Positions 47,950-55,817 of a stretch of DNA of 64,000 bases are shown here, one piece after another. The position numbers and the translations under genes were made by a program. Positions within the stretch are counted from its first letter, which is position 1. Every line of letters starts with the position of its first letter. The DNA is from Acidiflorens sp963841945 (GTDB lineage: Bacteria; Acidobacteriota; Terriglobia; Terriglobales; Acidobacteriaceae). Where the stretch lies: NCBI GenBank assembly GCA_963841945.1, contig CAWJFC010000001.1, forward strand, positions 248,001 to 312,000. Reading direction: 5' to 3'. The notes below the pieces were generated by a model that was not told the DNA's origin, did no database searches, and saw only the letters and a list, made by a program, of their open reading frames with translations.

Positions 47950-50055
47950 ATGAGAGTACTCCGAAGAAGGAAAGCCGCCAGATGGATTTCGATCCTACTA
48001 ACGCTGTTTCCGGTATGGGCGTTCTCCCAAACGCCGCCGGCCTTTGTCCCCGACAAAATGGATACCGTCCTCTACGGCGTCGCCTACTACACGGAGTACA
48101 TGCCCTATGAACGACTGGAGAAAGATGTTCACTTAATGCAGCAGGCGGGGATTACTGTGGTGCGAGTCGGAGAATCGAGTTGGGGCTTGTGGGAGCCGGA
48201 GGATGGCAGGTTTGAATACGCATGGATGGATCGAGTGGTGGACAGAATGCACCAGGCTGGTATTCGTGTAATTCTGGGCACGCCGACATACTCAATACCA
48301 GCCTGGCTCTACAAAAAACATCCCGAGATCGTCGTCACCCGCATGGGTGGGCAGTATCTCTACTACGGGATGCGACAGAATACCGATCTGGCCAATCCAA
48401 CCTATCGTTTCTATTGCGAAAGAGTCATTCGGAAAATTCTGGATCACTACAAAGACAATCCGGCCATCATCGGTTATCAGATCGACAATGAAACTTCCTC
48501 CAGCGGCGCGGCAAACCCCGACGTTCAGGCCGGTTTCGCGGACTATCTGAAAAAACAATTCAGCACAGTAGATCAATTGAATAAGGTGTGGGGCCTGAAC
48601 TACTGGGGACAGCGGCTCAACAACTGGAGCGAACTTCCGCCCCGGGATGGCATCATCAATCCGAGTTGGAAGCTGGAGTGGGAGCGCTATTCGCAATGGC
48701 TGACCACCGATTTTCTCGCCTGGCAAGCCCGGATCGTGAACGATTACAAGCGGCCAGACCAGTTCATCACCCATGATTTTGCCGGCCCTCCGCGGCCCGA
48801 AGTAAACGAGTGGGAGATCGCGCGCAACGTGGACATCGCTGCCTCAAATCCCTACCACGGCACGCAGGATCAGTTTGATGGGCAGGGCTCTTCCTATGTC
48901 GGCGACTATACGCGTTCGCTGAAACAAACCAACTACCTGATTACCGAAACGAATGCCGACACGATTGGTTGGGACTCCAAGGAACAATACCCTCCGTATG
49001 ATGGTCAGATGAGGCTCGACGTGTACACCCACATTTCTTCCGGAGCCAACATGGTTGAGTACTGGCATTGGCACTCCATTCATTATGGTCAGGAAACTTA
49101 CTGGAAGGGGGTGCTGACCCACGATCTCGAGCCCGGACGCCCATACGCCGAAGTAAGCCGCACCGCGCATGAGTTGCAGCGGATCGGACCGCGAATCGTT
49201 GACTACAAGCGGTCGAGCAAAGTCGCGATTCTCTACAGCAACGATTCACATTACGGCATCGAGTTCATGAAGTTCAGCGACCACGTCGATTATCACACCA
49301 TCATGCAACAGTTCTATGGCGTGCTTTATCGCAAGAACGTGAGCGTGGATTTTGTGTTTCCCGAAAGCACCAATCTCTCCGGCTACAAAGTCATCGTGGT
49401 GCCTCCGCTTTACGTGGCGAGCGACGCAACGCTCAACAAACTGGTGGAATTTGTGCGCAACGGGGGCCATCTTGTGGTCAGCTTCAAGAGCGGATTTACC
49501 AACGAATACGATACGGTGCGCTGGACGATGGCCCCCGGGCCGTTGCGGGAGGCAGCGGGCTTTCACTACCAGGAATTTTCCAGCTTGCGGCAACCGCTGG
49601 CGCTCAAGGGAGATCCATTCCATGCCGGAAGCGGAAATAAAGTGTCGGAATGGGCTGAAATGCTGATTCCAGATACGGCCGACGCGCTTGCCTACTACGA
49701 TCACCCCTTCTTTGAGAAATACCCAGCTATCACGCGGAATCGCTTCGGTAAGGGCACTCTCACTTATGAAGGAACCGTGTTGAGTGATCAACTTCAGGAA
49801 AAAGTATTGCTCGACGTACTGAAGCTTGCTGGATTAACGGGGCCAGACCAAAGTCTGCCTGCATCGGTGCGTACGAAACACGGGACAAATCGCAATGGGA
49901 GGACCATTCACTACTACCTGAACTACTCGGCGAATTCGGAGAAAGTGACCTACCCATATGGCAATGGCTCGGACTTGCTCTCCGGAGAACCGGTCAGGCA
50001 ATCGCAGGAGATCGTGTTGAAGCCGTGGGATTTGGCAATTGTCGAAGAGAAGTAA
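47950..50055 (+). CDS. Secreted GH42-like glycosidase, second copy
   Basis: 701 aa from the ATG at 47950, which starts a signal peptide (ARWISILLTLFPVWAFSQ); a GTG at 47914 overlapping the araB stop is possible. The GH42 barrel shows YGVAYYTEYMPYERLEKDVH, acid/base Glu in GYQIDNETSSSG and nucleophile Glu in NYLITETNADTIGW, followed by the glutamine-amidotransferase-like domain (VIVVPPLYVASDATLN). It is distant from the copy at 27649 and lies in the arabinose operon, so it may be an alpha-L-arabinopyranosidase-like variant or a beta-galactosidase. It ends immediately before the GH3 start. Confidence 0.87.
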   Translation: MRVLRRRKAARWISILLTLFPVWAFSQTPPAFVPDKMDTVLYGVAYYTEYMPYERLEKDVHLMQQAGITVVRVGESSWGLWEPEDGRFEYAWMDRVVDRMHQAGIRVILGTPTYSIPAWLYKKHPEIVVTRMGGQYLYYGMRQNTDLANPTYRFYCERVIRKILDHYKDNPAIIGYQIDNETSSSGAANPDVQAGFADYLKKQFSTVDQLNKVWGLNYWGQRLNNWSELPPRDGIINPSWKLEWERYSQWLTTDFLAWQARIVNDYKRPDQFITHDFAGPPRPEVNEWEIARNVDIAASNPYHGTQDQFDGQGSSYVGDYTRSLKQTNYLITETNADTIGWDSKEQYPPYDGQMRLDVYTHISSGANMVEYWHWHSIHYGQETYWKGVLTHDLEPGRPYAEVSRTAHELQRIGPRIVDYKRSSKVAILYSNDSHYGIEFMKFSDHVDYHTIMQQFYGVLYRKNVSVDFVFPESTNLSGYKVIVVPPLYVASDATLNKLVEFVRNGGHLVVSFKSGFTNEYDTVRWTMAPGPLREAAGFHYQEFSSLRQPLALKGDPFHAGSGNKVSEWAEMLIPDTADALAYYDHPFFEKYPAITRNRFGKGTLTYEGTVLSDQLQEKVLLDVLKLAGLTGPDQSLPASVRTKHGTNRNGRTIHYYLNYSANSEKVTYPYGNGSDLLSGEPVRQSQEIVLKPWDLAIVEEK

Positions 50056-52587
50056 ATGAGTTTAGAGCAATTCATTATGCGCCACCGCAAACCTGTCTGT
50101 GCCGCTGTTCTAGTCCTCATTTTTTGCTCTGTGTCCTGGCTCGCCGCACAGACCATCCCCGCCTCTCAAACTGACTTAGACAAACGAGTGAACGCTCTTC
50201 TCTCCAAAATGACACTAGAAGAGAAGATCGAGATGATCGGGGGCGAGAATACTTTCTACACTCATCCCTTCCCGAAACTTGGCATTCCTTCTCTGCAGAT
50301 GTCCGACGGACCGCTGGGTGTGCATGACTACGGCCCAACCACCGCTTATCCGGCTGGTATCGCGCTGGCGGCCTCCTGGGACGTGGAGCTTGCGAAGCGC
50401 GTCGGCGCCATGATGGGACAAGATGCGCGGGCTCGGGGCGTGAACTTCATTCTCGCTCCGGGTATGAACATCTATCGAGCCCCGATGAACGGCCGCAATT
50501 TTGAATACTTTGGAGAAGATCCTTTCTTGGCCTCACGTATGGCTGTGTCGGTGATTGAGGGGATTCAGGCGCAAGGCGTCATCGCTACCGCCAAACATTT
50601 CGTCGCTAATAACGAAGAATATGGGCGTCTGGAAGTCAGCTCCGACATGGAAGAACGAACGCTAAGAGAGATTTACCTTCCTGCTTTTGAAGCCTCGGTG
50701 AAGGAAGCGAAGGTCGGGGCAGTCATGGATGCTTACAATCCGGTGAACGGCATATTCATGACGCAGAATAACCATCTCAACAACGAAATCTTGAAAAGAG
50801 AATGGGGATTCGACGGAATTTTGATGTCGGATTGGGGTGCGACCCACGATGGCGTTGCTGCCGCGAACGGCGGCCTTGACCTCGAAATGCCAAGCGCAGC
50901 CTACATGTACAAGGATGTGTTGTTAGCCGCGATCAAGGCAGGCAAGGTTTCGACGACGACGATTGACGACAAGGTCAGACGAATTTTGCGCAAGGCCATC
51001 GAGTTCGGGTTCTTAGACCGTCCACAGACGGTTTCGAGCATTCCACTACTAAGCCAGGAAGGCCAGCAAATTGCGCTGCAGGAAGCTCAGGAAGGGATGG
51101 TTCTGCTCAAGAACGAGGGGAACATTCTTCCACTGGATAGGACGAAAACAAAGATGATCGCTGTGATCGGGCCTGACGCCTATCCTGCCGTAATCGGGGG
51201 CGGCGGGAGTTCCTTGACCAAACCGTTCAATGACGTCAGCTTTCTGGAAGGGGTCAGCAACTATCTGGGAACGGCCGCGACCGTTCTGTACGCGGTTGAC
51301 GCCCCTGTTTTGGAAGAAGTTTTCCAGAACTCGGAATTCGTTACCACTCCCGGGGGAAGCAACGGACTCAAAGCTGAATTCTTCAACAACGAAAATCTCG
51401 AAGGCACGCCGACTCTTGTTCGTACGGATTCACACGTCGACTTTCATTGGGGGGATGGCAGCTATGCTGCAAATCAGCCGGTCGATCACTTTTCCGCGCG
51501 CTGGGCTGGTTATTTTGTTCCGAAAAAGTCCGGTGACTACACGTTCTATACGAACTCCGATGACGGGGCCCGTTTGTATCTTGATGACGAGCGCGTAATC
51601 GATGATTGGCAGCGTCATTCGGAGACAGTCAACAGCTTCGTTCGGAGGCTGGAGGCAGGTAGGCCCTACAAGATCAGGCTCGAATACTTTGAAATGGTCG
51701 GCACTGCGACAATCGGTTTTGGCATCACTGCGACCGAACTTGCGGTCGCCCGTGAAACCAAGGCATTGGCCCAGAAGGCCGATGCGGTGATCCTTTGCGT
51801 CGGCTTCGACCCCTCGACCGAAACGGAGGGAGCGGACCGCACATTCCAACTTCCCGCCGGGCAGGATGAACTCATCCAGCAGATCGCAAGCGTAAATAAG
51901 AATACGATTGTGGTGCTGACCGCGGGCGGGAACGTCGACATGGCTCAGTGGATTGATCGCGTTCCAGGTCTCATCCATGCCTGGTATCCAGGACAGGAAG
52001 GCGGCACGGCGCTGGCTCAGATCGTCTTCGGCGCTTACAGTCCCTCCGGCAAACTCCCCGCTTCTTTCGAACGGCGCTGGGAAGATAACGCCACTTTCAA
52101 CAGCTACTATCCGGCAAAGGGCGAGAAGCGGGTTCGCTATTCCGAAGGAATCTTCGTCGGCTATCGTCATTTTGATCGTTCGCCGACCAAACCGCTTTTC
52201 CCTTTCGGATACGGACTTTCTTACACCACATTTGCATACAGCAATCTAGCAATTACGCCGCGTGCGGGAGGTCTGAGCGAGCCGGTCATGGTTTCGTTCG
52301 ATGTGACAAACACTGGATCGCGCAGCGGTGCGGAAATCGCCGAGCTTTACGTTGGAGACTCTCACGCTAGTGTTCCTCGTCCGGTAAAAGAACTAAAAGG
52401 ATTCGCGAGGGTGAATCTGGACTCTCACAAGACCCAGCACGTGACCATTCAGCTCGACCGCCGCGCGTTTTCCTTCTATGACGTCAGCAAGAAAGGTTGG
52501 AACGCGGAACCTGGCGAGTTTCTGCTATTGGTGGGCGCCTCGTCCGACGACATTCGGCTCAAAGGAAGTTTTACACTGTCGCACTAA
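50056..52587 (+). CDS. Secreted GH3 glycosidase with PA14 domain
   Basis: 843 aa; the ATG follows the previous stop with no gap. After the signal peptide (VLVLIFCSVSWLAAQ) come the GH3 barrel with KHFVANNEEYGRLEVSSDM and the nucleophile Asp259 in LMSDWGATHDG, the second GH3 domain with an insert of a PA14 module at about residues 431-557 (WAGYFVPKKSGDYTFYTNSD), and a fibronectin-III-like end. GH3-PA14 enzymes include beta-glucosidases, beta-xylosidases and arabinosidases; the operon suggests action on arabinose- or galactose-containing oligomers. Confidence 0.92.
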   Translation: MSLEQFIMRHRKPVCAAVLVLIFCSVSWLAAQTIPASQTDLDKRVNALLSKMTLEEKIEMIGGENTFYTHPFPKLGIPSLQMSDGPLGVHDYGPTTAYPAGIALAASWDVELAKRVGAMMGQDARARGVNFILAPGMNIYRAPMNGRNFEYFGEDPFLASRMAVSVIEGIQAQGVIATAKHFVANNEEYGRLEVSSDMEERTLREIYLPAFEASVKEAKVGAVMDAYNPVNGIFMTQNNHLNNEILKREWGFDGILMSDWGATHDGVAAANGGLDLEMPSAAYMYKDVLLAAIKAGKVSTTTIDDKVRRILRKAIEFGFLDRPQTVSSIPLLSQEGQQIALQEAQEGMVLLKNEGNILPLDRTKTKMIAVIGPDAYPAVIGGGGSSLTKPFNDVSFLEGVSNYLGTAATVLYAVDAPVLEEVFQNSEFVTTPGGSNGLKAEFFNNENLEGTPTLVRTDSHVDFHWGDGSYAANQPVDHFSARWAGYFVPKKSGDYTFYTNSDDGARLYLDDERVIDDWQRHSETVNSFVRRLEAGRPYKIRLEYFEMVGTATIGFGITATELAVARETKALAQKADAVILCVGFDPSTETEGADRTFQLPAGQDELIQQIASVNKNTIVVLTAGGNVDMAQWIDRVPGLIHAWYPGQEGGTALAQIVFGAYSPSGKLPASFERRWEDNATFNSYYPAKGEKRVRYSEGIFVGYRHFDRSPTKPLFPFGYGLSYTTFAYSNLAITPRAGGLSEPVMVSFDVTNTGSRSGAEIAELYVGDSHASVPRPVKELKGFARVNLDSHKTQHVTIQLDRRAFSFYDVSKKGWNAEPGEFLLLVGASSDDIRLKGSFTLSH

Positions 52588-52591
52588 GACT

Positions 52592-53359
52592 ATGTCGGGC
52601 GATTTGCAGGCCAAATTCAGTGAGCGTTTCGGAGGCGCCTCAAGACTGTATCGTGCCCCCGGCAGAGTGAATCTCATCGGCGAACATACCGACTACAACG
52701 AAGGTTACGTAACGCCGGTGGCTATCGGCCTTTCGTGTTGGGTGGCCATCGGCCCGCGCGACGATCACAAGCTGGTCATCTATTCGGAAGATCTTGATGA
52801 ATCCGTTGAACTGGACCTTGCGAGTCCCGAGTTGCGTCCCTCCCAGGACTGGAGTGACTATCCACTGGGAGTGGCCGCGATCCTTCAGCAGGAAGGTCAT
52901 TCACTGCGCGGCGCTAATCTTCACATTCGAACTCATGTTCGCCTGGGCGCCAGGCTCAGTTCCGCTTTTGCAGTAATTGTTCCTTATTGGGCGGTGTGGT
53001 CTTTCGAAACCCTGGTTTTGAGCAAACGTCACTTGGCCTCCATAGATCAGCTCACCGCCTCAGAACGTGATCTGCTCGCGGGAATTCTCAAACAGATCAC
53101 TACACATTACGACAACCTGTTTGAAGTGCCCTTCCCTAATTCCATGGGATTCCATCAGAGCCCCACTGACAAGATGTCTCACGAGAAATGGCATTTTCAT
53201 GCGCACTATTACTCACCGCTACTCTGTTCTGCAACCGTGCAAAAGTTCATGGTGGGATATGAGATGATGGCGACACCGCAACGTGATCTGACTCCGGAGA
53301 GTGCCGCTTTACGCCTTCGTGACGCGAGCGACGTTCTCTACCGGGACCGGAAATCCTAG
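52592..53359 (+). CDS. galK'-'galT chimera: N-third of galactokinase fused in frame to C-third of GalT, probably inactive
   Basis: 255 aa, starting 4 bases after the GH3 stop. Residues 1-124 are galactokinase, with RAPGRVNLIGEHTDYNEGY, ending at GARLSS, the start of GHMP motif 2 (normally GAGLSSS). From about residue 126 the protein is GalT: FAVIVPYWAVWSFETLVLS, SMGFHQSPTDKM, HFHAHYYSPLL, QKFMVGYEMM. This is what an internal deletion in a galK-galT pair would leave, with the junction near 52964. Lost are the kinase ATP and GGGFGG motifs and the uridylyltransferase zinc CxxC and HPH site. The complete pair is at 15212-17502; the fused parts differ from it, so this is a relic of a second pair. 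Confidence 0.9.
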   Translation: MSGDLQAKFSERFGGASRLYRAPGRVNLIGEHTDYNEGYVTPVAIGLSCWVAIGPRDDHKLVIYSEDLDESVELDLASPELRPSQDWSDYPLGVAAILQQEGHSLRGANLHIRTHVRLGARLSSAFAVIVPYWAVWSFETLVLSKRHLASIDQLTASERDLLAGILKQITTHYDNLFEVPFPNSMGFHQSPTDKMSHEKWHFHAHYYSPLLCSATVQKFMVGYEMMATPQRDLTPESAALRLRDASDVLYRDRKS

Positions 53360-53423
53360 GGAAGGGCCCGGCGTCTTCACTCAGTGACAACTTCCGTCAT
53401 TTCGGCCGTATCAGGTGATTTCG

Positions 53424-54554
53424 ATGAATCTCAGGAATTCGGTATTCCATGTTCTGATTCTGCTCGTTTGCTACACACCATTTGCCGCTTGTGCAGATAG
53501 GCCTCATTTCATGAAGAGAAAATCTTTCGGCACCGTACACGGTAGTCCTGTCGAACTCTACACGCTAACCAATGCGCACGGTCTCGAGGTTCGCTGCACA
53601 AATTACGGCGGCATCATCGTCTCCCTGCGTGTGCCTGACAAGCGAGGCCGATCTGACGATGTTGTACTTGGCTTCGACAACCTTCACGGCTATCTCCAGA
53701 AGGAACCGTATTTCGGCGCCATAATTGGCCGTTATGCGAATCGCATTGCGAAAGCGCGCTTCACGTTGGACGGGAAGCAGTACTCTCTCGCAGCCAACGA
53801 TGGCCCGAATTCCCTGCACGGCGGGGACAGAGGGTTCGACAAGGTCGTCTGGAAAGCTGAACCTTTCGAGAATCCGAAGGGCATGGGAGTGATTTTCACA
53901 TACCTCAGCAAAGATGGCGAAGAGGGCTACCCGGGAAATTTGAATGTCAAGGTGACCTATACGCTTTCCGATCAAAATGAACTCATTCTTGACTACGAAG
54001 CGACGACCGACAAGGCCACGCCCGTCAACCTCACGCAACACACCTATTTCAATCTGGCCGGAGAAGGCCGAGGCGATATCCTCGGGCACGAACTTACACT
54101 TAACGCCGACCGTTTTACACCAGTGGACAAGAATCTCATTCCCACAGGTGAACTCCGCGCCGTGAAGAACACTCCGATGAATTTCACGAAGCCCACAGTG
54201 ATCGGAGCACGCATTAACGAGGACGACGAGCAGATGGTGTTAGCACACGGATATGACCACAACTTCGTGATCAATAGAGCCGGACCTGATCCGGTCTTCA
54301 CGGCGCGGGTGCAAGAACACCAGACCGGGCGTGTACTGGAGGTCTACACCACGGAGCCAGGCGTCCAGTTCTATTCCGGCAACTTCCTGGATGGAACCAT
54401 CAGGGGCAAACACGGACACGTTTACCACCAGCGCTTTGGATTCTGCCTGGAGACCCAACGCTTTCCCGACTCGCCCAACCATCCCGATTTCCCATCCACG
54501 ATTCTCAAACCCGGCCGAGTTTACCGGTCGCGCACAATCTACAAGTTCAAGTAG
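53424..54554 (+). CDS. galM: Aldose 1-epimerase (mutarotase), exported
   Basis: 376 aa from the ATG at 53424, with AGGTGA 5 bases upstream (a GTG 9 bases earlier is possible). An N-terminal signal (VFHVLILLVCYTPFAACADR) may be a lipoprotein type, with a C after FAA. The mutarotase body shows NYGGIIVSLRVPDKRG, YFGAIIGRYANRI, NSLHGGDRGFDK, NLTQHTYFNLAGEG (catalytic His), and a late EPGVQFYSGNFLDGT with the catalytic Glu. It interconverts anomers of galactose or arabinose before uptake. It is the last gene of the arabinose operon. Confidence 0.92.
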   Translation: MNLRNSVFHVLILLVCYTPFAACADRPHFMKRKSFGTVHGSPVELYTLTNAHGLEVRCTNYGGIIVSLRVPDKRGRSDDVVLGFDNLHGYLQKEPYFGAIIGRYANRIAKARFTLDGKQYSLAANDGPNSLHGGDRGFDKVVWKAEPFENPKGMGVIFTYLSKDGEEGYPGNLNVKVTYTLSDQNELILDYEATTDKATPVNLTQHTYFNLAGEGRGDILGHELTLNADRFTPVDKNLIPTGELRAVKNTPMNFTKPTVIGARINEDDEQMVLAHGYDHNFVINRAGPDPVFTARVQEHQTGRVLEVYTTEPGVQFYSGNFLDGTIRGKHGHVYHQRFGFCLETQRFPDSPNHPDFPSTILKPGRVYRSRTIYKFK

Positions 54555-54656
54555 CCACTACGAGAAAATGGAAATCGAGAACATGTTGCACTGTTCAACT
54601 CCTCTACTCATACACGGGTTTCCAGGTGATTCAGCCGCCTATCGAGGCCATCCGGG

Positions 54657-54947
54657 GTGAAGATAACGCCGGTGCGGACCTCGATTGGGTGTCCATGGCA
54701 AAACGAAGTAGCTGAACGCTGGGTCGGAAGTTGCCGCCGTGAGTTGCTCGATCATGGGGTTCCGCTGAACGAACGTCATCTCAAGCGACTGCTCTCCGAA
54801 TACGTCTCTTACTATCATTGCGATCGAACCCATGTGAGACTCGGTAAAAGGACCCCCGACGCTAGAGTTCCGATCTCGAGACATTGGACGCTTATCGCTT
54901 GGCGTCGACTCGGGGGTCTGCACCATCGTTACGACCGTGTTGCATAA
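54657..54947 (+). pseudogene. IS transposase remnant (integrase-core C-terminal part)
   Basis: The 96-residue frame matches only the end of an integrase-core (rve) transposase: PVRTSIGCPWQNEVAERWVG, RRELLDHGVPLNERHLKRLL and YVSYYHCDRTHVRLGK, then LGGLHHRYDRV. The DDE domain upstream is missing; the preceding ~100 bases are not recognisably transposase. No terminal inverted repeats were found. It is a dead fragment at the boundary between the arabinose operon and the next module. Confidence 0.8.
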
Positions 54948-55062
54948 TAAGACATTCCGCGGAAGTGAAAAACATTATTAAAATGAGACGTCTGGGTCTT
55001 ACTCGGCGCAGGCGGCGCTAGAGAATACGCAAGCGGCAAGAGATCAATTTGAGCGCTCGATC

Positions 55063-55452
55063 ATGCTGGCTCCCGAGCAGACGGAATCCTACTTCCGTCT
55101 CGGGCTTATCGAACTGAATGAGAAGGATCTCAACGATGCGGCTGCCAATTTCCGGCAGGTGCTAGCCCGTGACCCCAAACATACAGGAGCTCTTTCGGGC
55201 CTGGGCAGAGTGGCTTTTGAACAGAAGCGTTACTCCGATGCGATTGATATGCTGCAACGCGCGATCGCCGGTGACGGCTCGTTGCGCGAGGCTCATTACT
55301 ATCTAGGGCTGACGTTTGCCCGCATGGGACGCAAAGAAGAAGCGGATAGTCAACTTGAGATTGCAACCCATCTCGAGCACGACGAAGCTCAGCATCGAAG
55401 GATAGTGCTAATTCAAGATGCGGGGCCCGGCGATTCGGCCCCGAGTAAGTAG
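55063..55452 (+). CDS. TPR-repeat protein, 5'-truncated fragment
   Basis: 129 aa from the ATG at 55063, holding about three tetratricopeptide repeats (ESYFRLGLIELNEKDLNDAA, HTGALSGLGRVAFEQKRYSD, REAHYYLGLTFARMGRKEEA). In-frame TPR-like coding continues upstream of the ATG to about 54982 (SAQAALENTQAARDQFERSI), where it meets a stop and the IS remnant region. So the gene probably lost its 5' end, perhaps in the event that brought the IS. Function unknown; no signal peptide remains. Confidence 0.6.
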   Translation: MLAPEQTESYFRLGLIELNEKDLNDAAANFRQVLARDPKHTGALSGLGRVAFEQKRYSDAIDMLQRAIAGDGSLREAHYYLGLTFARMGRKEEADSQLEIATHLEHDEAQHRRIVLIQDAGPGDSAPSK

Positions 55453-55581
55453 CATGCGAGGCTCTCTGCCGAATGACTACGGAGGCCAAGGCTGGTAACG
55501 AATAATTATTGCAGCTCTGTGGCTGCGTCGATCGGAATCAAGTGCTACTTCGCTCCAACGTTTAGGCAAAGCATCTTAAGT

Positions 55582-55797
55582 TCATGGTTTTCCCTCATGC
55601 CCTCCTATTGGCGCCTCAATCCTACTTGAACCAAACGGCTCAGGTTGCTGAGCCTTCGCGACCACTCGCTGCTGTGACTCCGGAACGAACTGCTCGGAAG
55701 TATCCAACGTCGTGCTCGCACGGGAGTGTCGCATCTTACCTTGCGCGTCTATCTTCCGCATGATCCGCTCCGACTTTGAGGCTGGGGAAATTGACAT
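55582..55797 (-). pseudogene. Tyrosine recombinase (phage-type integrase) C-terminal remnant without catalytic tyrosine
   Basis: The minus-strand frame contains KMRHSRASTTLDTSEQFVPE followed by SQQRVV. This resembles the last part of tyrosine recombinases, where the pattern (L/M)RHSRASTTLD-x-Y-x-QFVPESQ holds the nucleophile Tyr. Here that position reads Ser (TCC). Only ~60 residues of the family are recognisable and the body of the gene is gone. It supports past integration near this border. Confidence 0.55.
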
Positions 55798-55817
55798 TGT
55801 AATTCGCCAGTTTCGTA

